Shown in pieces: positions 11,943 to 23,070 of a stretch of DNA of 64,000 bases. The first letter of the stretch is position 1; every line of letters starts with the position of its first letter. Location: positions 7,704,569 to 7,768,568 of the forward strand of contig NC_092241.1 in the NCBI RefSeq assembly GCF_036320965.1. The letters run 5' to 3'. A program made the position numbers and the translations under genes. This DNA is from Panulirus ornatus. Its lineage: Eukaryota; Arthropoda; Malacostraca; Decapoda; Palinuridae. The notes beneath the pieces are model-generated. The model made no database searches. It saw only the letters and a program-made list of their open reading frames with translations, and had not been told where the DNA came from.

Positions 11943-12146
11943 GCATGTATGTATATATATGTATGATTGATTAAGAAAGAAAATATCTTGACTACATTGT
12001 TGTCTTCCCATCATCGGGTTCAGAGATAAACGAAAGATAAGTAAAGATAATCAATAACTGCTTTATCATAATCCCCAACCATCATTAGATAACCTTAACC
12101 TATGTATGTAAGATAAACAAGTAACAAACATTGTTAAGTTCACTGA

Positions 12147-14651
12147 TATTCATATATCATGACTGAAATTACGTGCTAACATCACTGATATTCATATATC
12201 ATGACTGAAATTACGTGGTAACATCAATGATATTCATATATCATGACTGAAATTACGTGGTAACATCAATGATATTCATATATCATGACTGAAATTACGT
12301 GGTAACATCAATGATATTCATATATCATGACTGAAATTACATGCTAACATCAATGATATTCATATATCATGACTGAAATTACATGCTAACATCAATGATA
12401 TTCATATATCATGACTGAAATTACGTGGTAACATCAATGATATTCATATATCATGACTGAAATTACGTGCTAACATCACTGATATTCATATATCATGACT
12501 GAAATTACGTGCTAACATCACTGATATTCATATATCATGACTGAAATTACGTGCTAACATCAATGATATTCATATATCATGACTGAAATTACGTGCTAAC
12601 ATCACTGATATTCATATATCATGACTGAAATTACGTGGTAACATCAATGATATTCATATATCATGACTGAAATTACGTGCTAACATCACTGATATTCATA
12701 TATCATGACTGAAATTACGTGGTAACATCACTGATATTCATATATCATGACTGAAATTACATGCTAACATCAATGATATTCATATATCATGACTGAAATT
12801 ACGTGGTAACATCACTGATATTCATACATCATGACTGAAATTACGTGGTAACATCAATGATATTCATATATCATGACTGAAATTACGTGGTAACATCACT
12901 GATATTCATATATCATGACTGAAATTACGTGCTAACATCACTGATATTCATATATCATGACTGAAATTACGTGGTAACATCAATGATATTCATATATCAT
13001 GACTGAAATTACGTGGTAACATCAATGATATTCATATATCATGACTGAAATTACGTGGTAACATCAATGATATTCATATATCATGACTGAAATTACATGC
13101 TAACATCAATGATATTCATATATCATGACTGAAATTACATGCTAACATCAATGATATTCATATATCATGACTGAAATTACGTGGTAACATCAATGATATT
13201 CATATATCATGACTGAAATTACGTGCTAACATCACTGATATTCATATATCATGACTGAAATTACGTGCTAACATCACTGATATTCATATATCATGACTGA
13301 AATTACGTGCTAACATCAATGATATTCATATATCATGACTGAAATTACGTGCTAACATCACTGATATTCATACATCATGACTGAAATTACGTGGTAACAT
13401 CACTGATATTCATATATCATGACTGAAATTACGTGGTAACATCAATGATATTCATATATCATGACTGAAATTACGTGGTAACATCACTGATATTCATATA
13501 TCATGACTGAAATTACGTGCTAACATCAATGATATTCATATATCATGACTGAAATTACGTGCTAACATCACTGATATTCATATATCATGACTGAAATTAC
13601 GTGGTAACATCAATGATATTCATATATCATGACTGAAATTACGTGCTAACATCACTGATATTCATATATCATGACTGAAATTACGTGCTAACATCACTGA
13701 TATTCATATATCATGACTGAAATTACGTGCTAACATCAATGATATTCATATATCATGACTGAAATTACGTGCTAACATCACTGATATTCATATATCATGA
13801 CTGAAATTACGTGGTAACATCAATGATATTCATATATCATGACTGAAATTACGTGCTAACATCACTGATATTCATATATCATGACTGAAATTACGTGGTA
13901 ACATCACTGATATTCATATATCATGACTGAAATTACATGCTAACATCAATGATATTCATATATCATGACTGAAATTACGTGGTAACATCACTGATATTCA
14001 TACATCATGACTGAAATTACGTGGTAACATCAATGATATTCATATATCATGACTGAAATTACGTGGTAACATCACTGATATTCATATATCATGACTGAAA
14101 TTACGTGCTAACATCAATGATATTCATATATCATGACTGAAATTACGTGCTAACATCACTGATATTCATATATCATGACTGAAATTACGTGCTAACATCA
14201 ATGATATTCATATATCATGACTGAAATTACGTGCTAACATCAATGATATTCATACATCATGACTGAAATTACGTGGTAACATCAATGATATTCATACATC
14301 ATGACTGAAATTACATGCTAACATCACTGATATTCATATATCATGACTGAAATTACGTGCTAACATCACTGATATTCATATATCATGACTGAAATTACGT
14401 GGTAACATCAATGATATTCATATATCATGACTGAAATTACGTGCTAACATCACTGATATTCATATATCATGACTGAAATTACGTGCTAACATCACTGATA
14501 TTCATATATCATGACTGAAATTACGTGCTAACATCAATGATATTCATATATCATGACTGAAATTACGTGCTAACATCAATGATATTCATACATCATGACT
14601 GAAATTACGTGGTAACATCAATGATATTCATACATCATGACTGAAATTACC
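12147..14651. repeat. 42-bp satellite with higher-order structure
   Basis: About 60 head-to-tail 42-bp units: ATATTCATATATCATGACTG plus AAATTACGTGGTAACATCAATG, shown here split. Variant positions are GTG/ATG, GGTAAC/GCTAAC, CAATG/CACTG and TATATC/TACATC. The order of variants is not random: an 11-unit variant string starting at unit 1 recurs from unit 19, and another 12-unit string recurs 28 units later. The array is AT-rich, contains ATG/TAA stops and has no open frame. There are no unique spacers, so it is not a CRISPR. Confidence 0.98.
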
Positions 14652-14825
14652 TGTGTATGAAGATAATTATTCATAAAATTATTAAAGTGTACAAGTTTGG
14701 TGTCAGTGTAATAACGAGAGCAAAACCTCAGTGTATTTCAGGATCCTTGTGTTGAAAATGGGTTAGGTTTTAGGTTGATTCTTGGTGTTACTTGCTGAGA
14801 TCTTGTCTCTTGCATCATTCTAGTT

Positions 14826-15195
14826 CTTTAGACATTTTTTTCCCCCTTTACTGTGGTTTTTTTTCCCCTTTACTGTGTTATTTTTCGTCTTTACTGCTTT
14901 TTTTTTTTCTTGTGTTTTTTCTTTACTGTTTTTTCCCCCTTTACTGTGGTTTTTTTCGCCTTTACTGTGTTTCTTTCGTCTTTACTGTGTTTTTCGTCTT
15001 CACTGTTTTTTTCGTCTTCACTTTTTTTCGTCTTTACTATTTTTTTGTTTGTACTGTGTTTTTTCGCCTTTGTGGTTTGTTTTTTTTTTCTTTACTGTGT
15101 TTTTTCGTATTTACTGTGTTTTTTCTTTACTGTTTTTTCGTCTTTACTGTTTTTTTCGTCCTTAATGTGTTTTTTCGTCTTTACTTTTTTTTTCC
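14826..15195. repeat. T-rich degenerate tandem repeat
   Basis: About 20 copies of a ~16-20-bp unit, TTTTTCGTCTTTACTGTGTT, with variable T-run length. Phe-rich frames on the plus strand are repeat artefacts. Confidence 0.93.
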
Positions 15196-16329
15196 TTATG
15201 GGACACATTTATTCCCTATGGGACACACTGCTCTTTCGCGAATGGCTGTCATTAAACCCAACCACAACCAGGCCTTTCAGACCTTTCCGTAGCTTTCCCC
15301 TAAACGCTTCTAATGCCCCAGGGTGAGCACGTCGCCCCCCGTATACCACAACGTTATCAGAGTCGCCCTCTGCTCCTTGACGCTGGGCGTGTCGGTCCAT
15401 TCCTCGTCCCGCTGTTCCTTTTAGTGGGTCTCAAGCCTTTGTTTACTTGTTTACTTTTGCCAGGAGGGCCACAGGTGGTGCTGGTGGCGAAGTCCACCAG
15501 AAGGATCGGCAGGAGGTCAAGTGGTTTACCCACCTACCCCCCCCTCCTCCTCCCCGGCGCGCGCGCGCACCCCCCCTTCCCCCATCTTCTACTGCCACTT
15601 CGTCGTGTTGAGCATCAAGTGCCTTGTTTACCTTACGAGGGCCTGAGATGCTGCACCTGCGTACAGAACGAAGGTATGTGTGTGTGTGTGCTCTGTCCAT
15701 CTCCTTCCTCTCTGTCTGTCTGTCCATCTATCTGTCCGGCTGTCTGTCTCCTCATCTATCGACGGAACTGCCTATCAGTCTATCTATCCATCTTTCTATT
15801 TGGTCAAGGATTGATATAAGCTCCTCGGGTGTTTTTTAGAAGTTATAGGAAGAAGGGCGAAGGGACTGCCACGACTTCTCCTTATGGTGTAACGGTCAGT
15901 CCTCGTGTCTCCACGCTGAAACCGTCGGAAGCAGCACCAGCAGCAGAAGACAGAGGTCCCGTGCGACGGGTGTGACACGCCTAAGGGCGAGGGGCCTCAC
16001 GCCGGCGGCGCAGAAGGGGTGTTCTACCTGTAGAACACCTGAAACGTGGCTGTTTTTGAAGCACGGTGACAGAACATGAGTGAGATTCGGAAAGAAGTAT
16101 AGATATAAAATTCCCCCCCACCCTCCTTTTTCTTTGTACATTTTCTACTCTAACCACTTAACTGCCTCGTTACAAATTGCTGTACAGCTTAGAATTAAGG
16201 ACGAGGGCGTGTTTACTGTGGCAAGACGAGCGATCATCGTTGTGGATAAAGGGGTGGGAGGGAAAGTAAATTGATGTAGGGAGAGTGGAGACGTGAACGG
16301 AAGTGGTAGATATAGAGGTAGAAGTTGAA
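15196..16329. other. no gene recognised
   Basis: Unique-looking sequence with a C-rich patch plus GCGCGCGCGC (15538-15580) and a CTGT/CTAT tetranucleotide stretch (15705-15800). A 168-codon plus frame (15313-15819) runs into the tetranucleotide repeat and carries no recognisable domain. Confidence 0.45.
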
Positions 16330-16336
16330 GGAGGAT

Positions 16337-16338
<2 letters not shown>

Positions 16339-16402
<64 letters not shown>
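16339..16402. repeat. (GA)n microsatellite
   Basis: Perfect AG/GA tract. Confidence 0.97.
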
Positions 16403-16404
<2 letters not shown>

Positions 16405-16502
16405 GTTGGTGGGTAGGACTGAGGTCTGTCTCTTTGTCTGTCACTGCCACAAAGGAAACCGTGTGTTAGAGATCAGTTAGAAGCAGGGAAAGGCTGCAAG
16501 AA

Positions 16503-16600
16503 GGAAGTATGATAAGGTAAGACTTATAGAAGACTTATAGAAGTATAGTAAGGTAAGATTTATAGAAGTATAGTAAGGTAAGATTCATAGAAGTTTAGTA
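16503..16600. repeat. ~24-bp tandem repeat
   Basis: About four copies of AGTAAGGTAAGATTTATAGA with AGTAT, one with an internal duplication of GACTTATAGAA. Confidence 0.85.
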
Positions 16601-16617
16601 AGCAGAGACGGTGTCTG

Positions 16618-16620
16618 ACG

Positions 16621-16674
<54 letters not shown>
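16618..16674. repeat. (TG)n microsatellite
   Basis: TG tract directly abutting the 3' side of the minus-strand SINE-like fragment at 16682. Confidence 0.95.
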
Positions 16675-16676
<2 letters not shown>

Positions 16677-16681
16677 CTTGA

Positions 16682-16770
16682 ATCTGTTGTGCCAAAATGC
16701 TTCCCTTGCCACAATGGGATGAAAGACTTGGGATCGAACCCTACCCGTTACCTGGTCGATCCGCTCTTTT
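16682..16770 (-). mobile_element. tRNA-like SINE fragment
   Basis: Minus strand carries GGGTTCGATCCC (complement of 16730-16741), a B-box match. The downstream body differs from the 6457 family but also ends in (TG)n. It cannot be folded into an intact tRNA from what I see, so I treat it as a SINE remnant. Confidence 0.45.
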
Positions 16771-16831
16771 AAGAAAGGGTCCCGAAGGGAGAGGAAGAGA
16801 GAGGAACTCCAGCGCTGTTCTCCTGTGTGTG

Positions 16832-16918
<87 letters not shown>
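16832..16918. repeat. (AT)n microsatellite
   Basis: TA/AT tract of about 85 bp, self-complementary and able to form cruciforms. 16919-17239 is unique sequence without a recognisable gene. Confidence 0.97.
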
Positions 16919-16920
<2 letters not shown>

Positions 16921-17241
16921 CTATGAGTCCACGGGGAAAATGAAACACGATAAGTTCCCAAGTGCACTTTCGTGTAATGATCACATCATTTCGGTTCGGT
17001 TCCCCTTGAACCACTTGGGTGTACAACGAACGAATTCAGCGTTATAAAGTCGGCAGCTTTTGATGTGACGTTTGAATCAGGCTTGAGAATGAAAGGGGGT
17101 CTGCTTGCGTGTGTTTGAAAGCAATTTGTGTATATAACAGACGGGGGTCGAGGGAGAATATGCGTTATGTCTTTCATGTTGTATAACACTGTCTTCAGAC
17201 GAGCAGTTGGGCAGCTCTCTAAGGACAGTAGTAAAGACTAG

Positions 17242-17520
17242 ATGGTAGTGATGATAATGATGATATTAATGATAATAATGATGATGATAATGATTATGAA
17301 AATATTGACAATGATAATGATTATGATAGTACTACTATTACTACTTCTACTTCTACTACTTCTGCTACTACTACTGATGCCAATATCACTACTACTACTA
17401 CTACTACTACTATTACTACTACTACTACTACCACTACTATTACTACTACTACTACTACTACTACTACTACCACTACTACTACTACTACTGATAATAATGA
17501 TAATAATATTAATAATGATA
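17242..17520. repeat. triplet repeats (GAT/AAT)n and (CTA)n
   Basis: GATAAT-type triplets, then CTA/CTT triplets (17330-17490), then GATAAT again. The Leu/Ser/Ile-rich frames on both strands are triplet artefacts. Confidence 0.96.
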
Positions 17521-17575
17521 ATAACTATGTAAAATTCCCTCCCCACACGATACTTAAAGCTAATCACCCACCCAA

Positions 17576-17577
<2 letters not shown>

Positions 17578-17626
<49 letters not shown>
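17578..17626. repeat. (CA)n microsatellite
   Basis: CA tract preceded by CACCCACCCAACCACC. Upstream, GTAAAATTCCCTCCCC (17529-17544) resembles the flank of the CA tracts at 8471 and 18105. Confidence 0.95.
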
Positions 17627-17627
<1 letters not shown>

Positions 17628-17734
17628 GCAGAAGCACGCTGACGTCATGCACACAGATGCACAAGTGTACATAATGAGCCACAGTTTCCATGGAAGCATT
17701 TCCCTTGTTTCTGAACCTCCTCTGTTGCCACGCT

Positions 17735-17905
17735 ATGTCTCAACAGGACCCAGTGGTCTGTTGCTCTTTGCTCCCCAACAGTGTTAACGGGAGCTGCTGG
17801 TTCGAATCCCGGGAGAGGGCAGGCAGCCCACAGCCAACGCAGCTGTTCATCCTTCATCTCTTAGACTGGTCGATGAGTGATTACCATATATTGGCTGGAG
17901 TGTGT
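17735..17905 (+). mobile_element. tRNA-derived SINE fragment
   Basis: B box GGTTCGAATCCC (17799-17810) and body CACAGCCAACGCAGCTGTTC (17829-17848). The copy then runs via GGCTGGAGTGTGTG into (TG)n. It belongs to the same family as 6457 and 54545. The head upstream of the B box is diverged. Confidence 0.68.

Positions 17906-17966
<61 letters not shown>
17906..17966. repeat. (TG)n microsatellite
   Basis: TG tract that begins exactly where the SINE body stops. Confidence 0.97.
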
Positions 17967-17968
<2 letters not shown>

Positions 17969-17994
17969 CATTAGATTAAGACATGAAGCGTATG

Positions 17995-18123
17995 TATACA
18001 AGGTTAAGAGAACGTGGTATGTATGTATATGTATACACATAAGATGAAGACATGGTATACATATATATATATATTCAAGGTAAGAAGACGGGGCAACACA
18101 AGTATAAAACTCTCTCTCTCCCC

Positions 18124-18130
<7 letters not shown>
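17995..18130 (-). mobile_element. microsatellite-linked element (second SINE family body)
   Basis: Minus strand reads GGGGAGAGAGAGAGTTTTAT, then TTGTGTTGCCCCGTCTTCTT and ACCTTGAATATATATATATA. The same order occurs at 52175-52240 (minus) and 54455-54530 (plus, behind a tRNA-like head). Part of the body is locally duplicated here (two AAGGTTAAG/AAGGTAAG segments). Confidence 0.5.

Positions 18131-18181
<51 letters not shown>
18126..18181. repeat. (CA)n microsatellite
   Basis: Perfect CA tract. A 10-G run lies downstream at 18227-18236. Confidence 0.97.
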
Positions 18182-18182
<1 letters not shown>

Positions 18183-18324
18183 TTCCCTGCCTCCTTTAAT
18201 TCCCTTGGGGCAGGGAGGGAGGGAGGGGGGGGGGGGGTGATGGCGTGGTACACACCATAGCCACCATCGAGGCTCCTACGTTCAGAATTTTATGATCAGC
18301 GTAAATGCCTCGCGTCCCTTATTA

Positions 18325-18327
<3 letters not shown>

Positions 18328-18391
<64 letters not shown>

Positions 18392-18424
18392 ACAGTAACA
18401 CAAAGTCTCACAGTGTAAGAGAGA

Positions 18425-18493
<69 letters not shown>

Positions 18494-18561
18494 TTTTGGT
18501 CCTATATTTAAGAGAATTCCTAGTTTTCCCTCCAACCCACCGTAGTGCAAAAGAGAAAACT

Positions 18562-18632
<71 letters not shown>
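18328..18632. repeat. (GA)n-(GA)n-(CT)n cluster
   Basis: GA tracts at 18328-18389 and 18429-18491 are followed after about 70 bp by a CT tract at 18563-18631, so GA and CT arms face each other as an inverted repeat. Confidence 0.96.
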
Positions 18633-18633
<1 letters not shown>

Positions 18634-18724
18634 GAGCTCAGTGGGCGTGTGTGGGTGTGTATGTGCGCGCCTCTGTCTCTGCTTTGTCTAGGACAATGGT
18701 GAAGAAGAGGTGGTTGTGCTCATG

Positions 18725-18740
18725 GGAGAGAGAGAGAGAG

Positions 18741-18810
<70 letters not shown>
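18725..18810. repeat. (GA)n/(GATA)n compound microsatellite
   Basis: GA tract with an internal block of about eight GATA repeats (18742-18770). Confidence 0.96.
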
Positions 18811-18812
<2 letters not shown>

Positions 18813-18894
18813 ATCGCCTCTCTAGGATCAGATTTTTTCCTCTCGACCCCAAGAGCAGAGAACTTTGCGCTCACAAAAAGAAATGTATATGAAG

Positions 18895-19270
18895 TAGAAG
18901 AAGAAGAATGGAGGAGGTGGAGGTGGAGGAGGAGGAGAAGGAGGGGAAGAAGAAGGACAAGAAGAAGAAGGAAGAAAAAAAGAAGAAGAAGGAGAAGAAA
19001 CAGAAGGAGAAGGAGAAGAAGAAGAGGGAAGAGAAGAAAAAGGACAAGAAGAAGGAAGAGAAGAAGAAGAAGAAGAGGAAGAAGGACAAGAAGAAGAAGA
19101 AGGACAAGAAGAAGGAAGAGAAGAAGAAGAAGAGGAAGAAGGACAAGAAGAAGAAGAAGGACAACAAGAAGAAGGAGAAGAAGAAGAGGAAGAAGGACAA
19201 GGAGAAGGAGAAGAAGAAAGAAAAAGAAAAAGAAGAAGAAGAAGAAGAAGAAGAAGAAGAAGAAGGAAGA
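18895..19270. repeat. (GAA)n polypurine tract
   Basis: About 375 bp of almost pure purines (GAAGAAGGACAAGAAG-type units). The Lys/Glu-rich plus frame and Phe/Ser-rich minus frame are artefacts. The tract is a candidate triplex-forming sequence. 19271-19536 has no recognisable gene. Confidence 0.97.
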
Positions 19271-19534
19271 GTTTTGTGAGAGTATTTCTCGTTGAGTTTC
19301 ATGTGTTGTGAGCCAGTGGAGTGAAATGCCAGCCAACCACGTCCCGGTGAGACATTATGAGAACCGCCTATGCCATGGAGGGGAACTTGACAGCCACTGA
19401 ATTACAGGAGCAGCGAACGTTAGCCACATACTGAGATATGAGAGTGTAAAAGAACACTAGGAAGAAGAACGTGCGGTGAGCGCTATGCGCCAGCACTGAT
19501 GCCCTGGCGAAGTCTCGTGGTGGTTAGATACACA

Positions 19535-19536
<2 letters not shown>

Positions 19537-19596
<60 letters not shown>

Positions 19597-19648
19597 GTCT
19601 CCCTCGGACATAGAGAAGAACCCAACCCGCCCCTCCTTCACCATTGTT

Positions 19649-19704
<56 letters not shown>
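19537..19704. repeat. (CT)n and (CA)n microsatellites
   Basis: (CT)n 19537-19594 and (CA)n 19650-19703 with a 55-bp spacer. Confidence 0.96.
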
Positions 19705-19744
19705 CGACAACGTTCAGTTTCCTGTAAAAGTCATCTGTCTGAGA

Positions 19745-19965
19745 TAGATGAGTTCAGATAGATAGACAGATAGATAGATAGGTAATTTGGTAGATAGATT
19801 GATAGATTCAATCATACTTGCAAGAGGACGAAGGTTAAGTTATGGATATATCATGAATTGTAATATTGACAAGACTGAATCCACAGACTGACAGATAGAC
19901 AGACAGATAGACAGACAGATAGATAGACAGTCAGACAGACCAGCAGACAGGCAAATACACAGACA
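19745..19965. repeat. GATA/ACAG tetranucleotide repeats
   Basis: Scattered GATA (19745-19805) and ACAG/ATAG (19880-19960) runs flank a short unique piece. Confidence 0.85.
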
Positions 19966-19976
19966 GCCTCGGGAGT

Positions 19977-20512
19977 GTCTATAGTGGTGGGTGGAGGAGG
20001 AGACTTCTGCTGTACGGTCCTGTCTCCATCTATAGTGGTGGGTGGAGGAGGAGCCTTCTGCTGTACTGTCCTGTCTCCATCTATAGTGGTGGGTGGGGGA
20101 GGGAGCCTTCTGCTGTACTGTCCTGTCTCCATCTATAGTGGTGGGTGGGGGAGGAGCCTTCTGCTGTACTGTCCTGTCTCCATCTATAGTGGTGGGTGGG
20201 GGAGGGAGCCTTCTGCTGTACTGTCCTGTCTCCATCTATAGTGGTGGGTGGGGGAGGGAGCCTTCTGCTGTACTGTCCTGTCTCCATCTATAGTGGTGGG
20301 TGGGGGAGGGAGCCTTCTGCTGTACTGTCCTGTCTCCATCTACAGTGGTGGGTGAGGGAGGAGCCTTCTGCTGTACTGTCCTGTCTCCATCTATAGTGGT
20401 GGGTGAGGGAGGGAGCCTTCTGCTGTACTGTCCCGTCTCCATCTATAGAGGTGGGTAGGGGAGGAGCCTTCTGCTGTACTGTCCTGTCTCCATCTACAGT
20501 AGTGGGTGGGTA
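19977..20512. repeat. 52-bp minisatellite, locus 2
   Basis: About ten copies of the same 51-52-bp unit as 481-1853, in the same orientation. The outer units are the most diverged (ACGGTCC, CCCGTCTCC, CTACAGTAG), as expected at array edges. Confidence 0.96.
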
Positions 20513-20843
20513 CAAAGAAGAGTGTTTGATGCCCTCCCATCTTGCTCTTGTAGTTCATTGACACGTTACTGTAAGACTTTCCAAGTCCCATTGTTACCTT
20601 TAGTGTTACTGTAGCTGTAACCCCCGTTACAGCTAGACTTATGAAGCCTACAGTACCTCCGTAACGAGGTGTTTATGTCATCCGTACCACTGTATTAACA
20701 GCTGAACAGTACTCGAATTACTGTCCCACTGATTACTGTGGTTAGGTACAACATCAGGTCAATAATAATAGCATACAAAGACACACAATTTGCCTCGTGC
20801 GGTAGCTGAACCACCTGTTATGATAGAGGCTTGTTTTCTCAAG
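20513..20843. other. spacer with a 10-bp perfect hairpin
   Basis: No gene. TAGCTGTAAC (20612-20621), loop CCCC and GTTACAGCTA (20626-20635) form a perfect 10-bp stem. GTTACTGTA-like words recur around it. Confidence 0.6.
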
Positions 20844-20915
20844 TCCTCGGTAGTATAGTGGTGAGTATCCCCGCCTGTCACGCGGGAGACCGGGGTTCGA
20901 TTCCCCGCCGGGGAG
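20844..20915 (+). tRNA. tRNA-Asp (anticodon GTC)
   Basis: 72-nt cloverleaf. The acceptor stem is TCCTCGG with CCGGGGA, with one T-G pair, and the discriminator is G. The D arm carries the A box (TAGTATAGTGG). The anticodon stem is CCCGC/GCGGG with loop CTGTCAC, giving anticodon GTC at 20877-20879. The T arm CGGGGTTCGATTCCCCG carries the B box. There is no intron. A TTTT polymerase III stop lies at 20923-20926, eight bases downstream. It closely follows the canonical animal cytosolic tRNA-Asp sequence and lies 520 bp upstream of the first tRNA-Gly copy on the same strand. It should decode GAC and GAT codons. Confidence 0.96.
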
Positions 20916-21270
20916 GCACTTGTTTTGAAACTCGGGGTGGGAGAAACTGGACTTGATGGCTTCAGTTCCTCACACTGTCTTTTGATGTTAGATTCAACAC
21001 CATTACGAGACTGTAGAAGATCCAAAGGGTTAACTCCGTGAGGAGGTCTCGCCGAAGGCGCACTGCCCTAAGAAAGTAGAGCTAGATCAATGTCTCTCTC
21101 TCTTTCTCTCCCTCTCTCTCTTTCTCTCAGCTCCGTGTGGTGGCTGAGGTCGTCCCGTCCTGCTTTCGAGGGTCGTACCTTGGTGCTCCAGGGTTCATGA
21201 TGGTCATGGCCAAAAGGGTTGAAACGTCGTGTTCAAGGGGCGTACCGCTGTTCTCAAGGGGAAGGGGTCT
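20916..21270. other. spacer with a few tRNA-cluster monomers
   Basis: A short CT tract (21088-21128) precedes diverged reverse-orientation monomers (AAACGTCGTGTTCAAGGGGC near 21222). It is a degenerate version of the leader seen before plus-strand tRNA-Gly copies. Confidence 0.55.
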
Positions 21271-21435
21271 ATTAACGTAAGGGGGTGATATACGGTTCAC
21301 GAAGATCTTATACGAATCAGACTTTCACCTTAGCCAAAGAACACACAGCAACGTAGCAACGACGAGGAAATGAACTTGTATGAAGAAGGAAGACTTTCGT
21401 AACGCAAATCCACCAGCTGCATGACTTGAAGTCAA
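21271..21435 (+). promoter_or_regulatory. diverged ~165-bp 5' flank of tRNA-Gly
   Basis: Shares GGGGGTGATAT, GAGGAAATGAACTTGTATGA, AGAAGGAAGACTTT and CTGCATGAC with the 5' flanks of the other tRNA-Gly copies, but with many substitutions. Conservation may reflect duplication or an upstream polymerase III element. I cannot tell these apart from sequence alone. Confidence 0.45.
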
Positions 21436-21506
21436 GCATCGGTGGTTCAGTGGTAGAATTCTCGCCTGCCACGCGGGAGGCCCGGGTTCGATTCCCGGCC
21501 GATGCA
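21436..21506 (+). tRNA. tRNA-Gly (anticodon GCC), copy 1
   Basis: 71 nt including discriminator A. The acceptor is GCATCGG/CCGATGC. The D arm holds A box TGGTTCAGTGG. The anticodon stem CTCGC/GCGGG has loop CTGCCAC, with GCC at 21468-21470. The T stem CCGGG/CCCGG and GGTTCGATTCC form the B box. TTTT at 21510-21513 ends transcription. The sequence follows animal cytosolic tRNA-Gly(GCC), which reads GGC and GGT. This copy has the most diverged flanks, including only the start of the AT-rich 3' cap, and may represent an older member of the family. It is separated from copy 2 by a 30-bp minisatellite. Confidence 0.97.
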
Positions 21507-21611
21507 TCCTTTTAGTTATCATTTATTTTCCCGAACTAATTCCTGTTATTCATTAAATATATGAAACATTAGTGTTCTTGGTTGGGTTTGTTGGAGTGGT
21601 ATAACCGAGAG

Positions 21612-23070
21612 AGAGGCAGGAGGCTCCTGGAGTTGTGCTAGGGATGCAGGAGGCTCCTGGAGTTGTGCTAGGGATGCAGAAGGCTCCTGAAGTTGTGCTA
21701 GAATTGCAGGAAGCTCCTGGAGTTGTGCTAGGGATGCAGGATACTCCTAGAGTAGTGCTAGGGATGCAGGAGGCTCCTGGAGTTATGCTAGGGATGCAGG
21801 AGGTTCCTGAAGTTGTGCTAGGGATGCAGGAGACTCCTGGAGTTGTGCTAGGGATGCAGGAGACTCCTGGAGTTGTGCTAGGGGTGCAGGAGGATCCTGG
21901 AGTTGTGCTAGGGATGCAGGAGACTCCTGGAGTTGTGCTAGGGATGCAGGAGGCTCCTGGAGTTGTGCTAGGGATGCAGGAGGCTCCTGGAGTTGTGCTA
22001 GGGATGCAGGAGGCTCCTGGAGTTGTGCTAGGGGTGCAGGAGGATCCTGGAGTTGTGCTAGGGATACAGGAGGTTCCTGGAGTTGTGCTAGGGATGCAGG
22101 AGGCTCCTGGAGTTGTGCTAGGGATGCAGGAGGCTCCTGGAGTTGTGCTGGGGATGCAGGAGGCTCCTGGAGTTGTGCTAGGGATGCAGGAGGCTCCTGG
22201 AGTTGTGCTAGGGATGCAGGAGGCTCCTGGAGTTGTGCTGGGGATGCAGGAGGTTCCTGGAGTTGTGCTAGGGATGCAGGAGGCTCCTGGAGTTGTGCTA
22301 GGGATGCAGGAGGCTCCTGGAGTTGTGCTGGGGATGCAGGAGGTTCCTGGAGTTGTGCTAGGGATGCAGGAGGCTCCTGGAGTTGTGCTAGGGATACAGG
22401 AGGCTCCTGGAGTTGTGCTAGGGATGCAGGAGGCTCCTGGAGTTGTGCTAGGGATGCAGGAGGCTCCTGGAGTTGTGCTGGGGATGCAGGAGGTTCCTGG
22501 AGTTGTGCTAGGGATGCAGGAGGCTCCTGGAGTTGTGCTAGGGATGCAGGAGGCTCCTGGAGTTGTGCTAGGGCTGCAGAAGGTTCCTGGAGTTGTACTA
22601 GGGTTGGAGGAGTCTCCTGGAGTTGTGCTAGGGATGCAGGAGGTTCCTGGGGCTGTGCTAGGGTTGCAGGAGTCTCCTGGAGTTATGCTAGGGATGCAGG
22701 AGGCTCCTGGAGTTGTGGTAGGGTTGCAGGAGGCTCCTGGAGTTGTGCTAGGGATGTAGGAGGCTCCTGGAGTTGTGCTAGGGATGGAGGAGGCTCCTGG
22801 AGTTGTGTTAGGGATGCAGGAGGCGCCTGGAGTTGTGCTAGGGTTGCCGGAGGCTCCTGGAGTTGTGGTAGGGATGCAGGAGGTTCCTGGAGTTGTGCTA
22901 GGGATGCAGGAGGCTCCTGGAGTTTTGCTAGGGATGCAGGAGGTTCCTGGAGTCGTGCTAGGGATGCAGGAGGTTCCTGGAGTTGTGCTAGGGTTGCAGG
23001 AGGCTCCTGGAGTTGTGCTAGGGTTGCAGGAGGCTCCTAGAGTTGTGTTAGAGATGCAAGAGTCCCATGG
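21612..23070. repeat. 30-bp minisatellite with an open frame
   Basis: About 48 exactly 30-bp units (GGGATGCAGGAGGCTCCTGG plus AGTTGTGCTA) with substitutions but no visible indel. One plus-strand frame therefore runs from an ATG at 21644 (first open codon upstream of that at about 21605) to a TAG at 22757-22759, created by CAG to TAG. It then stays open in the same phase to 23116. The peptide would be a 10-residue repeat, [10 protein letters not shown]. There is no signal peptide, promoter or flanking exon, so I regard it as non-coding. Confidence 0.95.

Noticed and set aside
12147..14651. CRISPR-like array
   Set aside because: Units are contiguous with no unique spacers, and the window is animal DNA.
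16730..16741. Additional intact tRNA gene
   Set aside because: Only a B box is present. No matching acceptor stem or anticodon arm could be found around it.
21644..22759. 10-residue-repeat protein as a real structural gene
   Set aside because: No signal peptide, promoter or exon context, and a nonsense change inside an otherwise uniform array. Kept only as a finding to test.
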